Part shown: piece by piece, positions 8,617-17,097 of the stretch
Layout: each line of letters begins with the position of its first letter
Position numbering within the stretch: the stretch's first letter is position 1
From: Martinezella tropici
Lineage (GTDB): Bacteria; Pseudomonadota; Alphaproteobacteria; Rhizobiales; Rhizobiaceae
Direction of reading: 5' to 3'
DNA length: 64,000 bases
NCBI GenBank assembly: GCA_000799755.1
Contig: JUHI01000002.1
Span: 248,001 to 312,000 of the forward strand
The notes under the pieces: generated by a model
The model's database searches: none
Told to the model about the DNA's origin: nothing
What the model saw: the letters and a program-made list of their open reading frames with translations, nothing else
Program-made: the position numbers and the translations under genes

Positions 8617-8696
8617 CGATTAGAGTTGCGTTGACATTCACCGGATGGCGGCGCAAGAAGCAACAACAACGAATAACCGGGAGCCAATTGGAAGCC

Positions 8697-9176
8697 GTGT
8701 CCAGCCAAGTCGCGCCACGTTTCGTTAAGCGGTCAGGTCCGCTCGCCCGAATCGCCTTCCTCATTCTCGCTGTCGCAGCGCCGTTCTTCTTCATGCCGAA
8801 TGCGGCTCGTGCCGATTTCCGAACGTGCAACGGCACGCAGAACCTTGTTGGTGTGGCGATCGGCTATCGTGCGAAGGACGGCTGGGTGACGGAAGGCTGG
8901 TGGCAGATTCCGGCCAACACCTGCGCGACATTGATCGAAGGCCCGCTTCAATCCCGCTATTATTACCTCTACGCAGAAGATGCGGCCCGCGGCGGCCGCT
9001 GGACGGGCGACGTCGAAATGTGCGTGGCGGAAAATGAATTCAAAATCCCAGGCGTGAAGGACTGCTACGCTCGTGGCTACCAGAAGATGGGGTTCAAGGA
9101 ATACGACACCGGGCGCCAGGCGAGCTGGATGGTTCAGCTTTCCGAGCCCTCGGGCAGCCAAGAAAGCCAGAATTGA
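8697..9176 (+). CDS. DUF1036 family exported protein
   Basis: A 159-residue protein with a hydrophobic N-terminal signal segment (about residues 17-37) ending AARA before DFRTCN. The mature part carries the DUF1036 pattern: RTCNGTQNLVGVAIGY, EGWWQIPANTC and a late CY pair, rich in Trp, Tyr and Cys, suggesting a disulfide-stabilised periplasmic domain of unknown function. The start is uncertain: TTG 8631, TTG 8688 and GTG 8697 share the frame; GTG 8697 gives a normal signal peptide. The stop overlaps the pyk start as TGATG, so the two genes are translationally coupled. Confidence 0.75.
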   Translation: MSSQVAPRFVKRSGPLARIAFLILAVAAPFFFMPNAARADFRTCNGTQNLVGVAIGYRAKDGWVTEGWWQIPANTCATLIEGPLQSRYYYLYAEDAARGGRWTGDVEMCVAENEFKIPGVKDCYARGYQKMGFKEYDTGRQASWMVQLSEPSGSQESQN

Positions 9177-10615
9177 TGAGACGCAACAGAAAAGTCAAAA
9201 TCCTCGCAACGCTCGGTCCGGCTTCCTCTTCGGAGGAAATGATTCAGAAGCTTCATGAGGCCGGGGCGGACCTGTTCCGCATCAACATGAGCCATGCCAG
9301 CCATGATGTCATGCGCACGCTGATCCAGCGTATTCGCGCCGTTGAAGCTCGCTGTGGCCGTCCGATCGGTATTCTCGCTGACTTGCAGGGTCCCAAGCTG
9401 CGCGTCGGCAAGTTTGCCGAGACCAAGGTCGATCTGAAGCCCGGCCAGACTTTCACGCTCGACAATCAGGATATCCCCGGCGACAACACACGTGTTTACC
9501 TGCCGCATCCGGAAATCCTGGAATCGGTTCAGCCCGGCCATCGCCTGCTGATCGATGACGGCAAGCTGGCGCTGCGCGCCGAAAAGTGTGACGGCAAGAG
9601 CATCGTCACCACGGTCATTTCCGGCACGAAGATTTCAGATCGCAAGGGTGTGAGCCTGCCCGATACGCTGCTCGGCGTCGGTGCTCTCACAGAGAAGGAC
9701 CGCGTCGACCTCGATGCCGTTCTCGCCACCAACGAAGTCGACTGGGTGGCGCTCTCCTTCATCCAGCGTCCGGAAGATTTGACGGAAGTCCGCAAGATCT
9801 CGCACGGCCGCGTCGGTCTGATGTCGAAGATCGAAAAGCCGCAGGCCGTCGAGCGCATCGAGGAAATCATCGAGCTTTCCGACGCACTGATGGTTGCCCG
9901 TGGCGACCTCGGCGTCGAAATGCCGTTGGAATCCGTTCCTGGCATTCAGAAGCAGCTCATCCGTGCCTGCCGCCGTTCCGGCAAGCCTGTCGTCGTCGCC
10001 ACGCAGATGCTGGAATCGATGATCTCAGCGCCGGTTCCGACCCGCGCCGAAGTGTCCGACGTTGCGACCGCCGTGTTCGAAGGCGCCGATGCCGTCATGC
10101 TCTCGGCAGAATCCGCATCCGGCGACTATCCGGTCGAAGCCGTTTCGATGATGGCTTCCATTGCCGGCACCATCGAGCGCGAGCCGCATTATCCGGGCAT
10201 CATCTACGCCCAGCGCGCCTTGCCTGAAGCAACCGGCGCCGATGCCATCTCGCTCGCCGCCCGGCAGATAGCCGAGACGCTGAAGCTTGCCGCCATCGTC
10301 TGCTACACCTCTTCCGGCACGACCGGTCTGCGCGCCTCGCGCGAGCGCCCGCAGGTTCCGATCCTTGCGCTGTCGCCGATCATCCAGACCGCGCGCCGCC
10401 TGTCCGTTGTGTGGGGCATGCACTGCGTAGTCACCCATGACGCGACTGACCTCGACGACATGGTCAACAATGCCTGCCGCATCGTTGCCGAGGAAGGCTT
10501 CGGCAAGCCAGGCGACCGCATCATCATTTCGGCCGGCGTTCCGCTCGGCACGCCGGGTGCTACCAACATGCTGCGTATTGCCTATATCGGTTCGGACGGT
10601 CAGTCCGGCGTGTGA
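9176..10615 (+). CDS. pyk: Pyruvate kinase
   Basis: A 479-residue pyruvate kinase making pyruvate and ATP from phosphoenolpyruvate and ADP, the last step of glycolysis and the Entner-Doudoroff route. It shows the N-terminal TLGPAS and FRINMSHAS, the active-site LMSKIEKPQAVERI with the proton-donor lysine, the metal site ARGDLGVE and the C-terminal regulatory domain including TSSGTTGLRAS. Length is normal. ATG 9176 overlaps the stop of the DUF1036 gene, so coupling is likely. A clear terminator follows. Confidence 0.97.
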   Translation: MRRNRKVKILATLGPASSSEEMIQKLHEAGADLFRINMSHASHDVMRTLIQRIRAVEARCGRPIGILADLQGPKLRVGKFAETKVDLKPGQTFTLDNQDIPGDNTRVYLPHPEILESVQPGHRLLIDDGKLALRAEKCDGKSIVTTVISGTKISDRKGVSLPDTLLGVGALTEKDRVDLDAVLATNEVDWVALSFIQRPEDLTEVRKISHGRVGLMSKIEKPQAVERIEEIIELSDALMVARGDLGVEMPLESVPGIQKQLIRACRRSGKPVVVATQMLESMISAPVPTRAEVSDVATAVFEGADAVMLSAESASGDYPVEAVSMMASIAGTIEREPHYPGIIYAQRALPEATGADAISLAARQIAETLKLAAIVCYTSSGTTGLRASRERPQVPILALSPIIQTARRLSVVWGMHCVVTHDATDLDDMVNNACRIVAEEGFGKPGDRIIISAGVPLGTPGATNMLRIAYIGSDGQSGV

Positions 10616-10654
10616 TTGCCGCCATCTGACTGCGGCAGCACCCTGAAACAACCG

Positions 10655-10686
10655 AAACCCGCTGTCGAAAGACGGCGGGTTTTTTC
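10655..10686 (+). terminator. Rho-independent terminator of pyk
   Basis: AAACCCGCTGTC at 10655-10666 pairs with GACGGCGGGTTT at 10671-10682 (one G-T pair) across a GAAA loop, followed by TTTTC. It lies 40 bases after the pyk stop. Confidence 0.85.
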
Positions 10687-10732
10687 TTGAAGCGAAGCGC
10701 CTACGTTCCCCCAGGCAGAGTGAGAAGGAGAT

Positions 10733-11620
10733 ATGCCAATGAAAGTCGGATTTATCGGATTGGGTCAGATGGGCAGCGCCATGGCCGTTAATCTCATCAA
10801 GGCAGGGCATGAGGTGACGGTCTACAATCGCTCGCGCGACAAGGCGGAGGCTCTGGTCGGCGAGGGTGCGAAAGTCGCAGGAACTGTGGCGGAAGCCTGC
10901 ACTGGCGATGCCGTCTTCACCATGCTCGCCCACGATGATGCACTTTCGGCGGTCGTGCACGGTGATGGCGGCGTCCTTGCGAGCCTCGGCAAGGGTGCGG
11001 TTCATATCTCCGCGAGCACGATCAGCGTTGCCACCTCCGAGCGGCTGACCAGGGAACATGCGGCCGCAGGCCAGCGCTTCGTCGCGGCGCCCGTCTTCGG
11101 TCGGCCGGAAGCCGCGGCTGCGGCAAAACTATTCGTCGTCGCGGCCGGAGTGCCCAATGCCGTCCAGTCGGTCACACCGCTCTTCGATGCGATCGGCCAG
11201 CGCACTTTCGTCGTCGGCGAGGAGCCGAAGGCTGCCAACCTCGTCAAGCTCAGCGGCAATTTCCTCATCGCCGCAGTCATCGAGTCGCTTGGCGAGGCCA
11301 TGGCGTTGGTCGAAAAGGGCGGTGTCGACCGGCATGCCTATCTCGAACTCCTGACCTCGACGCTCTTCAGCGCGCCCGTCTACAAGACCTATGGCGGGCT
11401 GATTGCTGATCGCAAGTTCCAGCCGGCTGGCTTTACCGCGCCGCTCGGCCAGAAGGACATCCGCCTCGCGCTTGCCGCCGGCGAGGCGCTGAACGTGCCG
11501 CTGCCGCTGGCGAGCCTGCTGCGTGATCGGTTCCTCAACCTGTTGGCGCATGGCGGCGAGGAGCTGGATTGGTCGGCGATCGGCGCCTTGGCTGCCAAGG
11601 ATGCGGGATTGGTGGGGTAG
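10733..11620 (+). CDS. NAD(P)-dependent oxidoreductase, 3-hydroxyisobutyrate dehydrogenase/GLYR family
   Basis: A 295-residue beta-hydroxyacid dehydrogenase with the N-terminal GLGQMG nucleotide motif, the substrate segment AAPVFGRPEAA and the catalytic lysine in ANLVKLSGNFL. The substrate segment differs from that of the copy at 4817 (VFGRP in place of VSGSR), suggesting another substrate such as a semialdehyde. The ribosome binding site AAGGAGAT before ATG 10733 is nearly ideal. It is monocistronic, bounded by the pyk terminator and a perfect hairpin downstream. Confidence 0.85.
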   Translation: MPMKVGFIGLGQMGSAMAVNLIKAGHEVTVYNRSRDKAEALVGEGAKVAGTVAEACTGDAVFTMLAHDDALSAVVHGDGGVLASLGKGAVHISASTISVATSERLTREHAAAGQRFVAAPVFGRPEAAAAAKLFVVAAGVPNAVQSVTPLFDAIGQRTFVVGEEPKAANLVKLSGNFLIAAVIESLGEAMALVEKGGVDRHAYLELLTSTLFSAPVYKTYGGLIADRKFQPAGFTAPLGQKDIRLALAAGEALNVPLPLASLLRDRFLNLLAHGGEELDWSAIGALAAKDAGLVG

Positions 11621-11672
11621 ATCAGGGCTGGGTGGTGTAGTTATCGCCGATCGAGCGGGTGGAGACTGCGCA

Positions 11673-11702
11673 CCCCCTCTGTCGCTGTCGCGACAGAGGG
11701 GG
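11673..11702. repeat. Perfect palindromic hairpin element, Rhizobiales-type repeat
   Basis: CCCCCTCTGTCGC (11673-11685) and GCGACAGAGGGGG (11690-11702) are a perfect 13-bp inverted repeat with loop TGTC. There is no T run. The CCCCCTCTGTC core resembles a palindromic intergenic repeat common in Rhizobiales (recalled from other genomes, not checked). It may also end the preceding transcript. Confidence 0.6.
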
Positions 11703-11797
11703 ACACCATAGGCGCCGTATATTGCAGGCTTCTTTCAAGCCCCTTGCTAACCACCGCCCCACATGCAACCTTCCTATCTTCCAGAGGAGGGACCCCT

Positions 11798-12433
11798 ATG
11801 CATTTCACCACGCTGCTCGCCTTTGCCGCCGTTTCCTTCATCGGTATCGCAACGCCGGGGCCGACCGTGCTGCTGGCGCTCACCAACGGCTCGCGCTTCG
11901 GCGTCCGGCGCGCCTTGCCGGGCATGATCGGTGCGGTCCTGTCCGATGCCGTTTTGATCAGCGCGGTTGCCATCGGCCTTGGCGCGCTGCTGGCTGCCTC
12001 CGAATTCTGGTTCTCGGCCCTTAAATGGGTGGGCGCGGCCTATCTCGCCTTCCTCGGTATCATGATGCTGCGGTCGAAGGGGGCCATCGACAGCGCCCTG
12101 CAGGCGAGCGCGAGCCAGCCGAAGGGAACAGCCTTTGCCATCGGCCTGAAGAGCTTCATGGTGGCTGTCACCAATCCCAAGGGCTATCTCTTCTTCTCAG
12201 CTTTCCTGCCACAGTTCATCGAACCATCCGCACCGCAGCTACAGCAATATGTCGTTCTGGGCGCGATCTTCGCCGCACTCGATTTCATCATCATGTTCGG
12301 ATACGCGGTCTTCGGCTCGCAGGCCGTGCGCGTCCTGAAGTCGGAAGGCGCGAAATGGCTTGAGCGCGCCTGTGGCGGCGCGCTGCTCGCGCTTGCTGGG
12401 TCGCTGGCGCTCTATCGTCGCGCAGTGAACTAG
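11798..12433 (+). CDS. LysE/RhtB family amino acid exporter
   Basis: A 211-residue inner-membrane protein with six predicted helices and the family signature GIATPGPTVLLALTNG near residues 16-31, followed by a second helix pair and the TNPKGYLFFSAFLPQF block. Members export amino acids or derivatives such as lysine, threonine or homoserine lactone. Start ATG 11798 has GAGGAGGG upstream; the upstream extension of the frame is rejected. It faces a threonine dehydratase-like gene convergently; joint handling of threonine or serine is possible but inferred only from position. Confidence 0.88.
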   Translation: MHFTTLLAFAAVSFIGIATPGPTVLLALTNGSRFGVRRALPGMIGAVLSDAVLISAVAIGLGALLAASEFWFSALKWVGAAYLAFLGIMMLRSKGAIDSALQASASQPKGTAFAIGLKSFMVAVTNPKGYLFFSAFLPQFIEPSAPQLQQYVVLGAIFAALDFIIMFGYAVFGSQAVRVLKSEGAKWLERACGGALLALAGSLALYRRAVN

Positions 12434-12436
12434 CGG

Positions 12437-12480
12437 CGAAGCGGACGATCCGCTCCGCATTTGTCCTGAAATTGCTCTAG
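12437..12480. repeat. Divergent copy of a rhizobial intergenic repeat
   Basis: On the minus strand this reads AGAGCAATTTCAGGA, then TGCGGAGCGG, then GTCCG, matching in order the elements at 48541-48605 and 35775-35828. It overlaps the stop codon of the minus-strand dehydratase gene. Confidence 0.45.
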
Positions 12481-13448
12481 TGGCGGCTTAGCGCCGCCTC
12501 GAAAACATCCTGGTCGACATTGCCGCCTGACGTGACGGCGATGACCGTGTCGCCGTCGAGGTCCTTGCCGTGGAAGAGCGCAGCAGCGAGCGCGACGGCG
12601 CCGCCCGGCTCGACCACGATCTTCAGCCGAGTGAAAGCGAACGCCATGGCCTTTTGCGCCTCTTCATCCGAGACGACCAGGCCGGGGCCGCAAAGACGCT
12701 TCAGGATCGGAAAGGTGATGTTGCCGGGCTGCGGCGTGATGATGGCGTCGCAGATCGAGCCTTGCAGTACAGAGTTGCGCTCGATCTGGCCCGAGGCCAG
12801 CGAGCGGGCGGTATCATCGAAATTTTCCGGCTCGCACGGACGCGCCTTCAGGCCCGGCGCGCGGGATTCGAGCGCGAGCGCGATACCCGAGGTCAGGCCG
12901 CCGCCACCGCAGGGGACGAGCACGCTTGCAGCCTCGATGCCTTCCTCGGCCGCCTGTTCGGCGATTTCCAGCCCGGTCGTTCCCTGGCCGGCAATCACCT
13001 GCGGCTCGTCGAACGGCTTGATGAGCGTCAGCCCGCGCTCTCTGGAAATACGTGCGCCGATTTCGTCGCGATCTTCCCTGATCCGATCATAGAGCACGAC
13101 TTCGGCGCCGAAGGCCCGGGTGTTGGCGATCTTCAGCTTCGGCGCGTCCGTCGGCATGATGATGACCGAGGGGATGCCGTGCAACTTTGCAGCCAGCGCC
13201 ACACCCTGCGCATGATTGCCGGACGAGAAGGCGATGACGCCTCTGGCACGCACGGTCGGCTCCAGCGCGGAGACAGCGGACCAGCCGCCGCGAAACTTGA
13301 AGGAGCCGGAGTGCTGCAGGCACTCGGCCTTCACGAACAGGCGGCGGCCGGCAATCTCATCAAGAAAGGGCGAGGAGAGAAGCGGCGTGCGGCGCGCCCG
13401 GCCGCCGAGGCGAGTGCGGGCGGCTTCGATCATTGCGATATCGACCAT
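12477..13448 (-). CDS. Threonine/serine dehydratase-like PLP enzyme
   Basis: A 323-residue fold-type II PLP enzyme. The Schiff-base lysine is K51 in SGSFKFRGG, the substrate loop SSGNHAQG follows at about residues 94-101, and the phosphate-binding glycine run is PCGGGGLTSG. This is the catalytic domain of threonine dehydratase or serine racemase without the C-terminal ACT regulatory domain of biosynthetic IlvA, so it is probably a catabolic dehydratase, a 3-hydroxyaspartate ammonia-lyase or a racemase. No strong ribosome binding site is seen. Its stop lies in a repeat element. Confidence 0.85.
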   Translation of the reverse strand: MVDIAMIEAARTRLGGRARRTPLLSSPFLDEIAGRRLFVKAECLQHSGSFKFRGGWSAVSALEPTVRARGVIAFSSGNHAQGVALAAKLHGIPSVIIMPTDAPKLKIANTRAFGAEVVLYDRIREDRDEIGARISRERGLTLIKPFDEPQVIAGQGTTGLEIAEQAAEEGIEAASVLVPCGGGGLTSGIALALESRAPGLKARPCEPENFDDTARSLASGQIERNSVLQGSICDAIITPQPGNITFPILKRLCGPGLVVSDEEAQKAMAFAFTRLKIVVEPGGAVALAAALFHGKDLDGDTVIAVTSGGNVDQDVFEAALSRH

Positions 13449-13537
13449 GGAAGGATCACTCTTCTGATTCAGAAAGACTTTCCATCCATAAAGCGCCCGC
13501 CCTCCGCTTAAAACAAGGAGATTGTCTCCGTGACACT

Positions 13538-14110
13538 TCAGGCGAGGCCGGGCAGCGAGAGATGCCCGACATTGTAGGTCTGCAGACCGGCGCGGCCTGG
13601 AACTTTCGGCGCCTCGGCGAGCAGGCGGAAGCGCACTAACGTCCAGTGAGTCGGCTCGAAGGCGGCGACCGAGGCGAGCGCTTCGCCGTTCGATATGGCC
13701 CGCGCTGCCGTCTCCGTCTCCTTCGCACGGAGTTCGGCAAGCGATGTTTCAGCGTCGATGGCGACTACTTCGCGCGTGGCGAATTGGGCGCTGCGAATAT
13801 CCTCGGACGTCTCGGCGTGCCAGGTGATCCATGTGTTGACCCGGGGGCGGACGAAGCTCTCAGTGAGAGCCGCGAAGCCGGGGCCGCAAATGAAGTCGCT
13901 CAGGCCCTCCTCCTGCTGCCAGACGTAGAAGGGGGAATAGAAATTCTGCCGGCTGCCCGTGATGGCATCGCCCTTTCTTGCCGTCAGGTAGGCTTTGAAC
14001 TTCAGGCCCGGGAGATTGTCGAGCAGCGGGCCTTTTTCGCGGATACGGCGATCGATGATCGTCATGTCGTAATCCGCGGGGAGGGGGAAATTATATTGCA
14101 TGGCGATCAT
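13538..14110 (-). CDS. DUF4865 family protein
   Basis: A 190-residue soluble protein beginning MIAMQYNFPLPADYDM, the DUF4865 pattern, with RKGDAITGSRQNFYSPFYVWQQEEGLSDF in the middle split by no gaps. The fold resembles dimeric alpha-beta barrel monooxygenase-like proteins, and function is unknown. It is the last gene of a tight operon after a cupin (3-base gap) and a tautomerase. The operon is divergent from a LysR regulator, so it is probably a small inducible detoxification or redox pathway. Confidence 0.75.
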   Translation of the reverse strand: MIAMQYNFPLPADYDMTIIDRRIREKGPLLDNLPGLKFKAYLTARKGDAITGSRQNFYSPFYVWQQEEGLSDFICGPGFAALTESFVRPRVNTWITWHAETSEDIRSAQFATREVVAIDAETSLAELRAKETETAARAISNGEALASVAAFEPTHWTLVRFRLLAEAPKVPGRAGLQTYNVGHLSLPGLA

Positions 14111-14113
14111 CAG

Positions 14114-14509
14114 TCATTCCTCCAGCCAGGTGACGGCGCTTCCATCCTGCGCCGCCTGGATGCTGATATAGGAAAAGGCATGTTCCGACGTCGCACCGTG
14201 GCGATGGCGCTCGTTCGGTGCGAAGCTGATGCAGTCGCCGGCACGCAGCTCCTCGGCCGGGCCGCCGAAGCGCTCGGCAAGTCCGACGCCGGACAGAACA
14301 TAGAGGATCTGTCCATGCGGATGCGTATGCCAGCGAGTCATCACGCCGGGCTCGAGCGCGCAGCGCATGGCCGTGAGGCCGCCGTTTTCAGAGCTTTCCA
14401 CGAGCGACTCCACCAGAAAGGAAGCCGTCGCGATACCCTCGGGCGAGGGCCGCATATTCGTGCCGGCGCGGTGGATGGCGGGTGCTTGGGTCGATGTGGT
14501 TTGAGGCAT
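14114..14509 (-). CDS. Cupin domain protein
   Basis: A 131-residue single-domain cupin. The metal site motif is visible as RWHTHPHGQILYVLSG, with two His of motif 1 plus a nearby Gln/Glu, and motif 2 as GDCISFAPNERHRHGA with its His. Such small cupins are dioxygenases, isomerases or binding proteins. It lies between the tautomerase (5-base gap) and DUF4865 genes and is certainly cotranscribed. Substrate is unknown. Confidence 0.82.
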   Translation of the reverse strand: MPQTTSTQAPAIHRAGTNMRPSPEGIATASFLVESLVESSENGGLTAMRCALEPGVMTRWHTHPHGQILYVLSGVGLAERFGGPAEELRAGDCISFAPNERHRHGATSEHAFSYISIQAAQDGSAVTWLEE

Positions 14510-14514
14510 CGCTC

Positions 14515-14907
14515 TCAGGCCTGTTCGATCATCTGCGCGCGGCCATCGGCGAAGGACCAGTCCTCGCGTGTCGCCGTCGTGATGGTGATCATGATGTCCT
14601 CGGGACGGACGCCGGGGGCGTCTGCAAGAAGCTCGGCGACACGGCGATAGAAAGCCTTCTTGACCTCAATGCTGCGCGGCTTGCCAGTCGTGACATCGAA
14701 GAAGACGTAATCGTCCGAACGCGGCTTGCTGGCGAAATAGGTTCGATCGAAGATGAGCTCATGCGGCTCCAGCTGATGAATGGACTGGAAGCGATCTGTC
14801 GGCGGCACCTCGAAGGCCTCGACCAGGGCGCGGTGAAAGTTATCAGACAGCGCCTTCAGATATTCCGGCGACTTGCCGCGCAGAAGGGTGATGCGGGTGA
14901 ATGGCAT
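14515..14907 (-). CDS. Tautomerase family protein
   Basis: A 130-residue member of the tautomerase superfamily. The start is MPFTRI, so the N-terminal proline that acts as the catalytic base after Met removal is present. This, together with AGGAG nine bases upstream, fixes the start at 14907 rather than the longer frame. Later segments FDRTYFASKPRSDDYVFFDV and SIEVKKAFYRRV match longer, 4-oxalocrotonate-tautomerase-like members. It is the first gene of the operon divergent from LysR and the likely enzyme core of that pathway. Confidence 0.82.
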   Translation of the reverse strand: MPFTRITLLRGKSPEYLKALSDNFHRALVEAFEVPPTDRFQSIHQLEPHELIFDRTYFASKPRSDDYVFFDVTTGKPRSIEVKKAFYRRVAELLADAPGVRPEDIMITITTATREDWSFADGRAQMIEQA

Positions 14908-14962
14908 GGGATTGCTCCTGTTTCCGTGTCTCTTGACGATCATAGAATGCCAGCGGATAATC

Positions 14963-14988
14963 ATCCTGAAAATCAGATAATTCAGGAT
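14963..14988. promoter_or_regulatory. Inverted repeat operator between LysR gene and tautomerase operon
   Basis: ATCCTGAA (14963-14970) and TTCAGGAT (14981-14988) are perfect 8-bp arms 10 bases apart, centred about 68 bases upstream of the tautomerase start and 43 bases upstream of the LysR start. Position and symmetry fit a LysR-type binding site acting on both divergent promoters. Confidence 0.6.
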
Positions 14989-15018
14989 TTATAGTCCTAA
15001 AAATATGGATGGTTATCC

Positions 15019-15960
15019 GTGCGAAAGGTCATCTTCGATCTCGATGTGCTGCGCAGCTTCGTCACCGGCATGGATCTCGGCAGCTATGCCAAGGCGGCGG
15101 ACAAGCTGGGGCGTTCGACTTCTGCCATCAGCGCCCAGCTGAAGAAGCTTGAGGACCAGGCGGGCATGCCGATCTTCCGCAAGGCTGGCCGGGGGCTGGC
15201 GCTGACGGAGGCCGGCGAGACGATGCTTGGTTACGCGCGGCGGCTGCTGGACCTGAATGACGAGGCGGCTACGGCGCTGCACGGGACGGAGCTGGAAGGT
15301 TGGGTGCGGCTCGGCTTGCAGGAGGATTTCGGGGAGACGCTGCTGCCGGAAGTATTGGGCCGCTTTGCCCGCGCGCATCCCAAGGTGCGCATCGAGGCGC
15401 GCGTGGTGCGCAATGTCGAGCTTGTGGAGCGGGTGACGTCGGGCAAGCTCGATCTGGCGCTTGCCTGGAGTGATGGCTTTCGCACGGAGCATACGGATCG
15501 TATCGCCGAAGTGCCGCTCTGCTGGGTCGGCCCGGCGAATGGCGCGGTGCAGTGGCACGCCGATGGCGGTGAGGTCATGCCGCTTGCCTCACTCGAAGCT
15601 CCATGTCTGCTGCGGAACATCGCCACGAAGACGCTCGATCGGGCCGGAATCGGCTGGCGGATATCTTTTGTCAGCCCGAGCCTTGGAGGGCTCTGGGCGG
15701 CGACGGCGGCCGGGCTCGGCCTGGCGCTGCGCACGCCGCTCGGCCTGCCGCCGAAGGTGCGGCAGATGACGCCGGGCGAGGCCGGTCTGCCGGTCCTGCC
15801 CACGCTTGATCTGGTGCTGCATCGTGCCGAGGCGGAGGCGAGCCCGGCGACGGAGCGGCTGGCGTCGATCATGCTGCAGGCGGTGCGGCAGACGATCGAG
15901 ACCGTGCCGCACAGCCGGATATTTCAGGATGCGCCTTACGATGATGTCGTGACGGCCTGA
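15019..15960 (+). CDS. LysR family transcriptional regulator
   Basis: A 313-residue LysR-type regulator. The winged helix-turn-helix spans about residues 5-65 (LRSFVTGMDLGSYAKAADKL, then GRSTSAISAQLKKLE), followed by a periplasmic-binding-protein-like effector domain. Start is GTG 15019, where the HTH begins at the usual distance. It is divergent from the tautomerase/cupin/DUF4865 operon with a dyad between them, so it very likely controls that operon and itself. Its 3' end overlaps the convergent hydrolase gene by 25 bases. Confidence 0.9.
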   Translation: MRKVIFDLDVLRSFVTGMDLGSYAKAADKLGRSTSAISAQLKKLEDQAGMPIFRKAGRGLALTEAGETMLGYARRLLDLNDEAATALHGTELEGWVRLGLQEDFGETLLPEVLGRFARAHPKVRIEARVVRNVELVERVTSGKLDLALAWSDGFRTEHTDRIAEVPLCWVGPANGAVQWHADGGEVMPLASLEAPCLLRNIATKTLDRAGIGWRISFVSPSLGGLWAATAAGLGLALRTPLGLPPKVRQMTPGEAGLPVLPTLDLVLHRAEAEASPATERLASIMLQAVRQTIETVPHSRIFQDAPYDDVVTA

Positions 15961-16988
15961 GACACGGCGCTCGATCCGGAAACTTCCCCGGCGAGGTTGG
16001 CGATGCGGATTTCCGCTTGTGCCGCCAGTCTCTGCAGATCGCGTGGCTGGCCCGCCAATCGCTCCATGGCGGCGATCGCGACATCCGTCGTCACGTAATC
16101 CGGCTTGTGGCCGAGATTGCGGATGGTGATGAGTTCGGCGCCCGTAATATCCCGCGCAAGCCCGCGTGAATGCAATTCCTCCAGCACGACATCGTCGCTG
16201 TCGCCGGTGATGATGACCGTGGGTGCCTTGATCTCGCTGTAGCGCGGCGCATGGGCGGAGACATAGGCAAGCAGATTGACCACGTCGATGGCGTTGTTGC
16301 GGAAGGTCTGCGGCCGAAGCACCAGTTCTGGCGCCGTCTTCATGATGTAGTCCGCCGGCCTCGTGTTCGGACGGAAGATGCTGAGCGTGCCGGTCTCGAC
16401 CCGGCGCAAGCCGAGCGGGATGACGAATGTCTGGGTAAAGAGCCAGCCGAAGACCGGCGTGGCGGCAAGCGTATAGTACCAGTCGACGCCGCCGGGCCAG
16501 GGATGCGTTGCCGGCGCAAGAAACAGCAGCCCTTGGGTCTTGTCGGGATGGCGCATGCCGAAGGCGGCGGCAATCGCACCGCCGAAGGAATGGCCTATGA
16601 TGATGGCGCTCTTGATGCCGCGTTTGTCCATCAATCCGGCGATGGCATCGGCCTGACCGGAAGGAAGGGCGTTTTCGGCTGCCCCGCGCTCGGAATAGCC
16701 ATGGCCGGGACGGTCGACGAACAGCATTTCGGCGCGGCCGTTCAAGGGGCCGGCGAAGGCTTCAAACTGGTCGCGCAGGTTGCCGCTGGCGCCGTGTATG
16801 AAGATGAGGGCTGGCAGGTCTGCTGTCTTCGGTCGTGGCAGATGCACGGCGTTGAGGCGGTAGCCGCCAATATCGGTCAGCTCGCCGATATTGGGATAGG
16901 CCTGCTCGATCGCACGGGTCTTATAGGCGGAAAAGCCTGCGGCGAAGACGAGGAGCAGAACGATGACGGCGAATAGAGAATCGATCAT
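15936..16988 (-). CDS. Alpha/beta hydrolase with N-terminal membrane anchor
   Basis: A 350-residue alpha/beta hydrolase. An N-terminal hydrophobic stretch (about residues 4-22) anchors or exports it. The oxyanion region IFIHGASGN is followed by VDRPGHGYS and by the nucleophile elbow IIGHSFGGAI with S134; a late GDSDD and GHKPDY supply the acid and the catalytic histidine. Esterase or lipase activity is likely but the substrate is unknown. ATG 16988 is preferred to the TTG at 17003. It overlaps the convergent LysR gene. Confidence 0.82.
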   Translation of the reverse strand: MIDSLFAVIVLLLVFAAGFSAYKTRAIEQAYPNIGELTDIGGYRLNAVHLPRPKTADLPALIFIHGASGNLRDQFEAFAGPLNGRAEMLFVDRPGHGYSERGAAENALPSGQADAIAGLMDKRGIKSAIIIGHSFGGAIAAAFGMRHPDKTQGLLFLAPATHPWPGGVDWYYTLAATPVFGWLFTQTFVIPLGLRRVETGTLSIFRPNTRPADYIMKTAPELVLRPQTFRNNAIDVVNLLAYVSAHAPRYSEIKAPTVIITGDSDDVVLEELHSRGLARDITGAELITIRNLGHKPDYVTTDVAIAAMERLAGQPRDLQRLAAQAEIRIANLAGEVSGSSAVSQAVTTSS

Positions 16989-17097
16989 TTCGGCACGGAT
17001 CAAATATCGTCAGTCACTCATTTAGTGCATTGCCGCAGCTTTTCACCCCACCGGGCGCGATTTCGATGCCGGCATGAGCAAGGCTGCCGTCGAAAAC

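Noticed and set aside
8631..8636. TTGACA as a -35 box before the DUF1036 gene
   Set aside because: No -10 element is found 16-18 bases downstream, while a perfect TATAAT lies upstream at 8611.
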